From NCBI GenBank assembly GCA_017523605.1, contig JAFWVZ010000218.1, positions 1 through 16,312 on the forward strand: a stretch of DNA of 16,312 nucleotides. The letters are read 5' to 3'. Source of the DNA: Bacillota bacterium (GTDB lineage Bacteria > Bacillota > Clostridia > Peptostreptococcales > Anaerovoracaceae). The stretch's first letter is position 1; every line of letters starts with the position of its first letter. This document shows positions 1-6,592 of this stretch, in pieces. Under the pieces are notes generated by a model. That model was given only the letters and a program-made list of their open reading frames with translations, was not told the origin of the DNA and ran no database searches. The position numbers and the translations under genes were made by a program.

Positions 1-30
1 AAAAGGGAGGCACTGCAGTGCCTCCCTTTT
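1..30. terminator. Perfect 30-base palindromic terminator
   Basis: The first 30 bases form a perfect inverted repeat: arms reading AAAAGGGAGGCACTG and its complement CAGTGCCTCCCTTTT. On either strand it gives a GC-rich stem ending in a run of T, so it can act as a bidirectional Rho-independent terminator. It lies downstream of the minus-strand tRNA-Ser and tRNA-like element and probably ends that transcript. The gene on the other side is outside the window. Confidence 0.85.
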
Positions 31-33
31 GCT

Positions 34-128
34 GCGCCGGGAGCGGGATTCGAACCCGTGGGTTCACGAGAAGGCGAGCCCGAAGGGCGAAGCCTGAAAG
101 ATCCCACGCTCTTACCGCACGATCGGGC
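34..128 (-). pseudogene. tRNA-like element with T arm but no matching 5' half
   Basis: On the minus strand, bases 58-44 form a good T arm: stem CGGG/CCCG around the loop TTCGAAT. It is followed by an acceptor-like TCCCGGC (42-36) and then GCA rather than NCCA. A 5' acceptor strand GCCGGGA should lie near 120-128, but that stretch reads GCCCGATCGTGCGG and pairs poorly. The middle does not make a normal anticodon arm. Instead 57-62 pairs with 103-108 (CGTGGG/CCCACG), enclosing 72-75 with 92-95 and 78-81 with 85-88, a long irregular hairpin. This may be a decayed class II tRNA (Ser or Leu type), or an unusual tRNA that I fail to fold. The T arm itself is clear; identity and ends are uncertain. 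Confidence 0.4.
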
Positions 129-144
129 TTTGCGCCCCTTTGCG

Positions 145-233
145 TGGCGGAGAGCGTGGGATTCGAACCCACGTGGCGTTGCCGCCCAACGGTTTTCGAG
201 ACCGCCCCGTTATGACCACTTCGATAGCTCTCC
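145..233 (-). tRNA. tRNA-Ser (anticodon CGA)
   Basis: The minus strand gives a complete class II tRNA with encoded CCA (147-145). The acceptor GGAGAGC (233-227) pairs with GCTCTCC (155-149), with discriminator G at 148. The anticodon stem GCGGT/ACCGT encloses the loop CTCGAAA, so the anticodon is CGA and reads UCG serine codons. A long variable arm contains the hairpin GGCG-GCAA-CGCC, as expected for serine tRNAs. The T arm carries GGGTTCGAATCCC. It lies just downstream of the DAG-kinase-family gene on the same strand, about 40 bases from that gene's stop codon. I could not identify a convincing promoter of its own. Confidence 0.93.
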
Positions 234-275
234 GTGTATGTAAGCCCCTGAAAAGGGACCGTTTTCAGTTTGATC

Positions 276-1184
276 TTACAGCATCTCCGAGCCTTCGGGG
301 ATGACGAAATTGATCGCCCCGGGAACTACGGATATCTCTGCCTCCGTAAACGGCCAGACTTCGCCGTCTATGGAAACGCTCACTTTATCTATGGCTCTGA
401 GCTTAAAGATCTTTGCCTTGGTATGCGTTATGACATCCGCTGCGGACGGGTCGTCCAGATGCGTTCCGGCATGATACTTAGCCAGAAGCTTTATCAGTTT
501 AAGACCCTTGACCGGCTTTGCAACGAGTATGTCCAGATTTCCGTCCGTAAGGCTTGCCTTCGGGGAGCTCTTGAATCCTCCGCCGCAGAAATGTCCGTTG
601 GCTATGGCGCACAGAAGGATGTCTTCCTCGCGCTCCGCGCCGTTCTCGTCCGTAAAGGCCATGCGGTATCTGGGACCTTTGGGAAGTATCTCCAGCGCGC
701 CTCTTATGTAGGACCACGATCCGCTTTTGCTCTTTATCTGCCCCGCCCTAACGACTACTTCGCAGTCAGCGCCTATGTTGAGCATGTTTATGGAATAGTT
801 ATCGCCGCATTTTATTACGTCGATCGGAACCACCTTGCCGGTCAGCTGCTTAGAGATGTCCAGGAAGTTTTCCTTTCCGCTGAAGTTCCTTACGAAGTCG
901 TTGCCGGTACCGCAGGGTACTACGGCCACCTCGGCGTTAGCGAAACCTATCGCGCCGTTCACGACATCGCAAAGCGTGCCGTCCCCGCCTATGGCATAGA
1001 ACCTTACGGCATCGCCCGAAGAAGCACGCTGCTTAACGTAAGTCCCTATTTCTTCTTTATTCAAAGACCTGTGGATCTCGTAATCAAGATCCGTAGTCTT
1101 AAGATATGAAACTATCTGAGGAAGCAGATTCTTTTCTGCGTATCCGTTTCCCGCGACCGGGTTAAGTATAAATATGTGCTTCAT
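276..1184 (-). CDS. Diacylglycerol kinase family lipid kinase (DagK/YegS type)
   Basis: This 302-residue protein matches the DAGK catalytic family of ATP-dependent lipid kinases, soluble or membrane-associated enzymes that phosphorylate diacylglycerol or related lipids. The N-terminus has the family's opening motif (MKHIFILNPVAGNG). The nucleotide-binding GGDGT motif is at residues 66-70, and CGTGNDF at 91-97 is the second conserved glycine loop. The C-terminal half contains the beta-sandwich sequence with FCGGGFKSSPKASLTDGNLD, also typical. Length is normal for the family (about 300). A promoter lies about 30 bases upstream of the ATG. The ribosome binding site is weak (GGAG, 11 bases from ATG). 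The exact lipid substrate cannot be read from sequence; in Bacillota, recycling diacylglycerol from lipoteichoic acid synthesis is the best-known role. Confidence 0.9.
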   Translation of the reverse strand: MKHIFILNPVAGNGYAEKNLLPQIVSYLKTTDLDYEIHRSLNKEEIGTYVKQRASSGDAVRFYAIGGDGTLCDVVNGAIGFANAEVAVVPCGTGNDFVRNFSGKENFLDISKQLTGKVVPIDVIKCGDNYSINMLNIGADCEVVVRAGQIKSKSGSWSYIRGALEILPKGPRYRMAFTDENGAEREEDILLCAIANGHFCGGGFKSSPKASLTDGNLDILVAKPVKGLKLIKLLAKYHAGTHLDDPSAADVITHTKAKIFKLRAIDKVSVSIDGEVWPFTEAEISVVPGAINFVIPEGSEML

Positions 1185-1213
1185 CTTCAGTGGTGCTCCG
1201 AGCTAACCTAGTT

Positions 1214-1242
1214 ATATTAACACGGAGCCGGCAGTATTTCAA
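1214..1242 (-). promoter_or_regulatory. Predicted sigma-A promoter of the DAG-kinase-family gene
   Basis: On the minus strand, TTGAAA (1242-1237) and TAATAT (1219-1214) are separated by 17 bases, close to the consensus for the housekeeping sigma factor. Transcription should start near 1207, leaving a leader of about 20 bases before the ATG at 1184. Confidence 0.6.
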
Positions 1243-1260
1243 GTGTTGTAAATGCGTGCG

Positions 1261-1962
1261 CTAACGTATCATAAGCGGCGCCGCCTGAAGTTTGTCCAGG
1301 GATACCAGACTGTATTCTATTCCGCCGATCTCGCCCTGCGGTCCGTTTTTAAAGACATTAGCCCCGTGAAGATGGCCGTACACCAACCTCTTAACGCCGT
1401 AGGCCTTTAAAAGTTCCGTAAAGCCGGAAGGCTCGAACTTTCTGTTCATGGGAGGGAAATGCATTGCCGCAATTATCTCCTTGCCGCATTCCGAGGCGCT
1501 TTTAAGCGACATCTCAAGCCTTAAGATCTCCCTTTCGTAGATCTTCCTGTCCGTCTCCTCGGAAAAGTCCGGCTCGCCCGGGCAGGTCCAGCCGCGGGTG
1601 CCGCATACCACGCAGTCCTCCAGCTCGTATGAATCATTGCGTATGAACCTAATGCTTTCGTACCGTCCGTTCATCTTCTTGAGCGAGGTCCACCAGAGGT
1701 CGTGATTGCCGCGCAGAAGAAGCTTGGTCCCGGGCAGACGGTCTATCCACTCCAGATCCGCAAGAGCATCCTGCAGCTTAAGTGCCCAGCTTATGTCGCC
1801 TGCTACTATCACCGTGTCTTCCGGCTCGATAAGGCGCAGCCAAACATCGCGGAGGCGCTTGTCGTGGCCTTCCCACGCGCCGCCGAAGACGTCCATGTTC
1901 TTATCGCCGCATGCAGGATCGTTCGCAAGATGTAGATCCGCTATTGCGTACAGATGCGCCAA
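1261..1962 (-). CDS. Calcineurin-like metallophosphoesterase
   Basis: This 233-residue protein has the full metal-binding set of the calcineurin-like phosphoesterase superfamily: DLH at 9-11 (D9, H11), GD at 55-56, GNHD at 85-88, a histidine in MHFP at 168, and GHLHG at 196-200. These residues hold two divalent metal ions that hydrolyse phosphoester bonds. No signal peptide or membrane segment is seen, so it should be cytosolic. It resembles bacterial stand-alone phosphohydrolases of the COG1768 type, whose substrate is unknown. The start is TTG: GGAGG ends 7 bases before TTG 1962, while the only nearby ATG is out of frame and too close to that ribosome binding site. It is transcribed divergently from the GH18 gene. 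Confidence 0.88.
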   Translation of the reverse strand: MAHLYAIADLHLANDPACGDKNMDVFGGAWEGHDKRLRDVWLRLIEPEDTVIVAGDISWALKLQDALADLEWIDRLPGTKLLLRGNHDLWWTSLKKMNGRYESIRFIRNDSYELEDCVVCGTRGWTCPGEPDFSEETDRKIYEREILRLEMSLKSASECGKEIIAAMHFPPMNRKFEPSGFTELLKAYGVKRLVYGHLHGANVFKNGPQGEIGGIEYSLVSLDKLQAAPLMIR

Positions 1963-2015
1963 ATCATTTCCTCCAAGGCCCTGAGCGGCCCGCTTTTACA
2001 TAAATACATATAGAA

Positions 2016-2043
2016 ATATTATGTTAATTTTTTCAATTGACAA
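2016..2043 (-). promoter_or_regulatory. Predicted promoter of the metallophosphoesterase gene
   Basis: On the minus strand, TTGTCA (2043-2038) and TAATAT (2021-2016) are 16 bases apart. The -35 box overlaps that of the divergent GH18 promoter. The flanking DNA is very AT-rich, so alternative -10 boxes are possible. The leader would be about 45 bases. Confidence 0.5.
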
Positions 2044-2066
2044 CATATTATAACATAAATTATAAT
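2037..2066 (+). promoter_or_regulatory. Consensus sigma-A promoter of the GH18 gene
   Basis: TTGACA (2037-2042) and TATAAT (2061-2066), both perfect consensus hexamers, are 18 bases apart in AT-rich DNA. The expected transcription start (about 2073) is within a few bases of the ATG at 2076, so the message would be leaderless or nearly so. Confidence 0.8.
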
Positions 2067-2075
2067 GAATGCGTT

Positions 2076-3767
2076 ATGAGGGGTAAAGAGATAACAAAAG
2101 TTTTTTCCATTGCATTTCTTTTTGCAGTGCTTGTTATTTTAGCAAGCGCCGTTTGTTTTGCCGACACTCCTCCCGCTTACAACGATGAAGTACGCATAGA
2201 CGTATATGTAAACGGCAGCAAGACTTCCGACGTTGCATACACGATCAAGGGCAACATCTATCTCAATCTTAACACCATAAGACAGTACGGCGATACCACC
2301 GGGATCACATTCAGCACCTCGGAAAACAGGGCGTATTTCAACTCGTCCGAGATGGACATGTTCTTCGGAGACGCCGAGACCACGAATTTCATTAAGAACA
2401 ACGCAGGAAGGGTCTACCTTCCGATCAAGTACTTCAAGAGCGCGTATCACATATCGCTGGGCAGCATAAGCCAGCTCTGCAAGATCCACTACGAATACAG
2501 GGACGGAGCCGTATACCTCTATCCTTATAAAGATCTGGCAAGGATACTGGTGTCAGCTTCCAGCACTCCAGCGGTGAACATGAACGGGAATATCATAGGA
2601 AGCAGCACGTCCATGCCCTACGGCAGCAAAGTGACTGTTATTTCCGAGACCACATCGCTGTATAAAGTAAAAGATCTGGAAGGCAAAGAGTACTATGTAA
2701 GCAAAGCTGATTTCGAGCAGCACAGCGGAGCTACCGTAAAACGATACATACAAAACAGCCGCGCCAAGGACGCATTTTCCACGAGGATCAATCTCGCATG
2801 GCTCATGGCAGGCGCCAGGACCGAGCTTGCTCCCCAGCCGAACGAGGGGCTGGATGTACTTTCGCCGATATGGATGAGGCTGGAGCTCAACGGCGGCGGA
2901 ACGGTCCGCAACAACTGCGAGTACGGATTCGTGGAGCTTTGCCATTCCTACGGGACCAAAGTCTGGATCTGCGTAAACAACAACTTCGATACCAGCGGAT
3001 CCTCTGCCTATACTTCCACGGTTCTTAAAAATACATCTCTTCGCAACAAGGCAATAGCGCAGTATCTGCTCTATGCGTGCCTCTACGACGCGGACGGGAT
3101 AAACGTGGACTTCGAAGCCATGGAAAAATCCGTAATAAAGCAGTACTATACCGCGTTCATCCAGGAGCTTGCAAAGCACTGCAACAAGCTGGGACTTACG
3201 ATATCCGTGGCAACGCCGGTCGCCAACAGCTACTGGAGGAACTACTACGACTTTGCCGCAATGGGCCAGGTAGTGGATTACATCTGCCCGATGGCCTACG
3301 AGGAACACTACAGCAAGGCCGTAGGCGCAGGTTCCACGATGTCGCCGCCCTGGTACACATCTACGACCAACGACCTTATAAACATAGTCGGACCTGGAAA
3401 AGTCCTTCTGGGAGTTCCCTTCTTTACTCAGGAATGGATGTTCGACTCTGCCGGCAACATAACGGATGTTACCGCAGTCACCATAAAGAGTTCGTTTGCC
3501 GACATCGAAGCAAGCGGCACCGTACCGGTCTGGAGCGAAGAAGAAGGACAGTACATCGCTACATTTACAAATTCCAACGGCAGGACCGTAAAGATGTGGG
3601 TGGAAGACCCGCGTTCCATGGGATTCAAGCTCAACTACGTGAACCAGTCCGGCATTGCCGGCACCGCATGCTGGGCTTACGGCCAGAATACTCCGGAGAT
3701 GCTGGACGTATTCGCTCAGGTCTATAAGCACGGCGCCGACCCGCTTAGCATACCGGGCAAATGGTAG
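2076..3767 (+). CDS. Secreted GH18-family glycosyl hydrolase with N-terminal stalk and SH3-like domains
   Basis: From ATG 2076 the protein is 563 residues. Residues 1-29 are a signal peptide (basic start, hydrophobic core, likely cut after SAVCFA). Residues about 35-150 resemble the copper-amine-oxidase-N-like stalk domain of clostridial surface proteins, and about 155-215 an SH3-like module that may bind cell wall. The rest is a GH18 barrel with the catalytic motif DGINVDFE (340-347); E347 is the expected proton donor. CPMAYEEHY and ACWAYG fit later conserved strands. GH18 enzymes cleave beta-1,4-linked N-acetylglucosamine polymers. Bacillus relatives such as YaaH/SleL and YdhD act on spore cortex peptidoglycan, so a wall or spore role is an inference. 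No Shine-Dalgarno precedes the ATG. A TTG at 2037 is in frame but lies inside the -35 box, so I reject it. Confidence 0.87.
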   Translation: MRGKEITKVFSIAFLFAVLVILASAVCFADTPPAYNDEVRIDVYVNGSKTSDVAYTIKGNIYLNLNTIRQYGDTTGITFSTSENRAYFNSSEMDMFFGDAETTNFIKNNAGRVYLPIKYFKSAYHISLGSISQLCKIHYEYRDGAVYLYPYKDLARILVSASSTPAVNMNGNIIGSSTSMPYGSKVTVISETTSLYKVKDLEGKEYYVSKADFEQHSGATVKRYIQNSRAKDAFSTRINLAWLMAGARTELAPQPNEGLDVLSPIWMRLELNGGGTVRNNCEYGFVELCHSYGTKVWICVNNNFDTSGSSAYTSTVLKNTSLRNKAIAQYLLYACLYDADGINVDFEAMEKSVIKQYYTAFIQELAKHCNKLGLTISVATPVANSYWRNYYDFAAMGQVVDYICPMAYEEHYSKAVGAGSTMSPPWYTSTTNDLINIVGPGKVLLGVPFFTQEWMFDSAGNITDVTAVTIKSSFADIEASGTVPVWSEEEGQYIATFTNSNGRTVKMWVEDPRSMGFKLNYVNQSGIAGTACWAYGQNTPEMLDVFAQVYKHGADPLSIPGKW

Positions 3768-3850
3768 GATCCTGAAAACCGACCGCATAGAGCAGCGGCA
3801 AATCAAAACTGCGGCAGACCATATACGGAACTCAAAAAAATGAACATGAA

Positions 3851-3880
3851 AAAAGGGAGGCTTTCGCCTCCCCTTTTATT
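3851..3880. terminator. Bidirectional terminator between convergent GH18 and ispH-S1 genes
   Basis: AAAAGGGAGGC (3851-3861), loop TTTC, then GCCTCCCCTTTT (3866-3877): an 11-pair stem with one bulged C, flanked by A and T runs. It can end both the plus-strand GH18 transcript (stop 3767) and the minus-strand ispH-S1 transcript (stop 3894). Confidence 0.88.
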
Positions 3881-3893
3881 TTGCAGTTTTCAA

Positions 3894-5942
3894 TTACTCT
3901 GCGGGTACCTCGGCGGGAGCAGCTTCCTCTGCGGGAGCTTCTGCCGGAGCTTCGGGCTCTTCTGCGGGAGCCGGTGCCGGAGCATCGGGATCCTGAGTAG
4001 CCTTGATGCTGAGGGAGATCCTTCTGCGATCCTTGTCGATCTCCAGGATCTTAGCCTGTACCATCTGGCCGATGGACAGTTCGTCTGCTACCTTGCCTAT
4101 CCTCTTGTGGGATATCTCGGAAATGTGTACCAGTCCGTCGAGTCCGGGAGCGATCTCTATGAACGCGCCGTATTCCTTGATCTGAACTACCTTGCCGGTG
4201 ATTACCTGACCTACCTGATACTGCTCGTCGATAACGCTCCAGGGTTCCGGATTGTTCTGCTTGAGTCCGAGGGAGATCTTGCCCTTCTCTGCGTTCATGT
4301 TCAGGATCTTGACGTTGATGACCTGTCCGATGGAGAGAACTTCCTGCGGGTGCTTAAGCTTGCCCCAGGAGATCTCGGAGATATGGAGAAGTCCGTCTAT
4401 TCCGCCGATATCTACGAACGCGCCGTAGTCGGTGAATCTCATTACCTTTCCTTCTACGACATCGCCCACGTTGAGGGTGTTCCAGATGTCCGCGATCTTC
4501 TTTCTTCTTTCCTCAGCAAGGAATTCTTTGTGGGAGAACACGGCCTTGTTGCGTCTGGGATCCACCTTGGTGACCTTTACAGGAAGCGTCTTTCCTATAA
4601 ACTCGTCTGCGGTCTCCACATAATGATCCGCGAGCAGGGACATCGGGATGAATCCGGATATCTCCTTGTAGTTTGCGATAACGCCCTTGTTGACTTCCTT
4701 GATGACCGTGACTTCGATCACGTCCTTGTTTTCGCAGGCGGCGATTATCTCATCCCAGTTCTCGCTGGACTGCAGTCTCTTCTTGGAGAGAAGAATGTTA
4801 CCGTCGCCGTCATCCGTCTTGATGACCTTTGCCTGAACCGCGTCGCCCTCTGCGAACACATCGGTAAGCTCCTGTCCGTCTTCGAGGGTTACCTCGTTCT
4901 TAAACAGGATTCCATCCTTTTTGCATCCAAGATTAACGACCACATGGTCTTTTGTGACCTGCACAACAGTACCGTCCACTATTTCGTTGCGGGCGGGAAG
5001 CTTAAGCGATTTTTCGATCTGATCCATGTACATGGACATATCGTTAGCTTCTTCGTTCTGCGGATCCTTTGTGAAAACTTCACTCATTTTTGTGACAACC
5101 TCCTTAATTATGCGTTCGGGTGCGGACGCACTCGCCGCAACGCCTATTCTATTATATTTTTTCAAGCCGTGCAACGATAAATTGTTTGATTTTTCAACGA
5201 AAACCGTATTTTTACAATTTTTTACGCAGATGTCCCTGAGTTTTTTTGAGTTAGAGGAACTACTGTCCCCTATCACGACCATGAAGTCGGACTCCCGGGC
5301 CAGTTTTTCCGCTGCACGCTGCCTTTTGGACGTTGCTTCGCATATGGTGTTTTCTATCTGTGCATCGGGAAAGCAAACGGTAAGTTCTGTTGAACATTCC
5401 CTGAATATTGCTTCTGTAAGGGTCGTCTGTGCGGCCGCTCTTACGGGCTTTCGTGCAAGATCCTCATCATTCTTTATCATATCCGCCAATGCCCTTATTT
5501 CTTCCGCGCTCTGTACCGCAAAAACCGGTCCTTCGGTCCACCCTTTTATGCCTTTTATCTCCGCATGACTGTCGTCACCGAAAAGAATAAGTATGCATCC
5601 TTCCCTGCCGGCTTTTTCCGCTATCCTGTGCACTTTCTCCACCAGCGGGCATGTACCGTCTATAACGGTAAGGCCCCTTTCCGCAGCTTTTCCGAATGTG
5701 GAAGCAGGCTCTCCGTGCGCTCTTATTATTACACGCGAACCCGCAGGGATGCCATCCGGAGAATCAGCCGTTCTGAGTCCCTTCTCCTTAAGTTCCCTAA
5801 GCACTTCTTTATTGTGTATGAGCGGCCCGAGGCAATAGACGGGACCGTCTCCGGCCTTGCCGAGTTCCTCTTCCGCGATCCTCAGCGCGTTCTTTACGCC
5901 GAAACAGAATCCCGCATGTTCCGCTACAGTGATAGTTGCCAT
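3894..5942 (-). CDS. ispH: Fused HMBPP reductase (IspH) and ribosomal protein S1
   Basis: The 682-residue protein joins two functions. Residues 1-285 are IspH, the [4Fe-4S] enzyme that makes isopentenyl and dimethylallyl diphosphate in the last step of the MEP pathway. The cluster cysteines are C13 (GFCFGV), C98 (GTCPLV) and C201 (NTICEA). Also seen are H43, H76, H126 with E128, the QTT at 172-174, and SSNSK near 229-233. Residues about 319-389, 405-473, 491-562 and 576-648 are four S1 RNA-binding domains, as in ribosomal protein S1. The tail (650-682) is low-complexity Ala/Pro/Glu. The fusion is known from Clostridia. ATG 5942 follows GGAGG by 5 bases and opens with MATITVAEHAGFCFG; the upstream in-frame extension lacks support. 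An internal start may also give free S1 (see 5085-5105). Confidence 0.95.
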   Translation of the reverse strand: MATITVAEHAGFCFGVKNALRIAEEELGKAGDGPVYCLGPLIHNKEVLRELKEKGLRTADSPDGIPAGSRVIIRAHGEPASTFGKAAERGLTVIDGTCPLVEKVHRIAEKAGREGCILILFGDDSHAEIKGIKGWTEGPVFAVQSAEEIRALADMIKNDEDLARKPVRAAAQTTLTEAIFRECSTELTVCFPDAQIENTICEATSKRQRAAEKLARESDFMVVIGDSSSSNSKKLRDICVKNCKNTVFVEKSNNLSLHGLKKYNRIGVAASASAPERIIKEVVTKMSEVFTKDPQNEEANDMSMYMDQIEKSLKLPARNEIVDGTVVQVTKDHVVVNLGCKKDGILFKNEVTLEDGQELTDVFAEGDAVQAKVIKTDDGDGNILLSKKRLQSSENWDEIIAACENKDVIEVTVIKEVNKGVIANYKEISGFIPMSLLADHYVETADEFIGKTLPVKVTKVDPRRNKAVFSHKEFLAEERRKKIADIWNTLNVGDVVEGKVMRFTDYGAFVDIGGIDGLLHISEISWGKLKHPQEVLSIGQVINVKILNMNAEKGKISLGLKQNNPEPWSVIDEQYQVGQVITGKVVQIKEYGAFIEIAPGLDGLVHISEISHKRIGKVADELSIGQMVQAKILEIDKDRRRISLSIKATQDPDAPAPAPAEEPEAPAEAPAEEAAPAEVPAE
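5085..5105 (-). promoter_or_regulatory. Internal Shine-Dalgarno and ATG at the IspH/S1 junction
   Basis: AAGGAGG (5105-5099), a perfect anti-16S match, lies 11 bases upstream of an in-frame ATG (5087-5085, residue M286). Translation there would give a 397-residue S1 protein starting MSEVFTKD, which looks like an ordinary S1 N-terminus. The site sits exactly between the two domains. The spacing is slightly longer than ideal. Confidence 0.5.
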
Positions 5943-5972
5943 CTTCGCCTCCGCTGTTGGATAATATATCTG

Positions 5973-6001
5973 ATTATACAATAGCGAAGCTCTAAAGTTA
6001 A
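5973..6001 (-). promoter_or_regulatory. Predicted promoter of ispH-S1
   Basis: On the minus strand, TTAACT (6001-5996) and a perfect TATAAT (5978-5973) are 17 bases apart. Transcription should start near 5966, leaving about 24 leader bases that include the GGAGG. Confidence 0.65.
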
Positions 6002-6004
6002 CAT

Positions 6005-6033
6005 TTTTCAGTTACGCATCTTTGTGCTATACT
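6005..6033 (+). promoter_or_regulatory. Extended -10 promoter of the shikimate-kinase-like gene
   Basis: TGCTATACT (6025-6033) is an extended -10 element; TTTTCA (6005-6010), 17 bases upstream of the hexamer, is a weak -35. The start of transcription would fall at about 6039-6041, on the ATG at 6040 itself. Confidence 0.6.
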
Positions 6034-6039
6034 AAATTC

Positions 6040-6546
6040 ATGGACAAGATAAGATCCAACATTCTGTTAATAGGCATGCCGGGCTCCGGCAAATCCACGA
6101 TAGGCAGGCTCCTGTCCAAAAGGACAGGAATGCCGGTCGTAGACACGGACGATCTCCTTGTTGAAAAGGAGGGTATTCCGCTGCAGGAAATACTGCAGAC
6201 AAAGGGCCTGGACTACTTCTACGGCGCGGAAGCCCGCGTCCTGTCCGAGCTGATGCTTAAGGGCTACATAATCAGCACCGGAGGCAGCGCGGTATACTAC
6301 AGCGAGGCAATGGAACAGCTGCGCAAATGCTGCGTAGTGGTCTACCTTAAAGCCTCGGTAAAAAGACTGCTCCGCAACATCCGCAACCTGGACAGCAGAG
6401 GCATAGCTCTCAAGCCCGGACAGACCTTCGAGGATCTGTACGAAGAACGCCGCCCGCTGTACGAAAAGTACGCAGACATAACCATAGAGACCGACGGCCA
6501 GACCCCCGCAAGCATATGCAGGGAGATAAAGGCAAAGGTGCTGTAA
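6040..6546 (+). CDS. Shikimate-kinase-like P-loop kinase
   Basis: From ATG 6040 the protein is 168 residues, the usual length for shikimate kinase (AroK), which phosphorylates shikimate in aromatic amino acid synthesis. It has the Walker A loop GMPGSGKST (12-20), the DTD motif (35-37), a TGGSAV loop (80-85), the lid arginine in SRGIAL (R120) and ERRPLYEKYAD near 136-146. However, the shikimate-binding FRxxE motif is replaced by FYGAE (60-64), and GGG by GGS. Substrate is therefore less certain than the family name suggests, although aromatic synthesis stays the default guess. No Shine-Dalgarno is visible, and the -10 box ends 6 bases before the ATG, which points to a leaderless message. An in-frame TTG at 6022 lies inside the promoter and is rejected. 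Confidence 0.8.
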   Translation: MDKIRSNILLIGMPGSGKSTIGRLLSKRTGMPVVDTDDLLVEKEGIPLQEILQTKGLDYFYGAEARVLSELMLKGYIISTGGSAVYYSEAMEQLRKCCVVVYLKASVKRLLRNIRNLDSRGIALKPGQTFEDLYEERRPLYEKYADITIETDGQTPASICREIKAKVL

Positions 6547-6592
6547 GTCACTTTCCCCGGAAGTTAGCCGGACCACCGCGAAATGATACCGA

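Noticed and set aside
34..233. tmRNA or SRP RNA as explanation for the tRNA-like 3' end
   Set aside because: No tag-peptide frame, no tmRNA 5' half and no SRP GGTCAGG/GGAAGCAGCC signature is present, and a complete tRNA-Ser fills the space.
18..243. Two small open frames over the tRNA region
   Set aside because: The translated SGIRTRG and GFEPTW strings are the usual artefact of reading through tRNA T arms.
248..268. CTGAAAA/TTTTCAG inverted repeat between the DAG-kinase-family gene and tRNA-Ser
   Set aside because: The seven-pair AT-rich stem has no following T run on the minus strand, so it is not a convincing terminator.
270..1109. 279-codon open frame on the plus strand
   Set aside because: Antisense to the DAG-kinase-family gene with its GGDGT motif.
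2553..3806. 417-codon open frame on the minus strand
   Set aside because: Antisense to the GH18 gene; cysteine- and arginine-rich translation without motifs.
3840..5180. 446-codon open frame on the plus strand
   Set aside because: Antisense to the S1 part of the ispH-S1 gene, and its start overlaps the bidirectional terminator.
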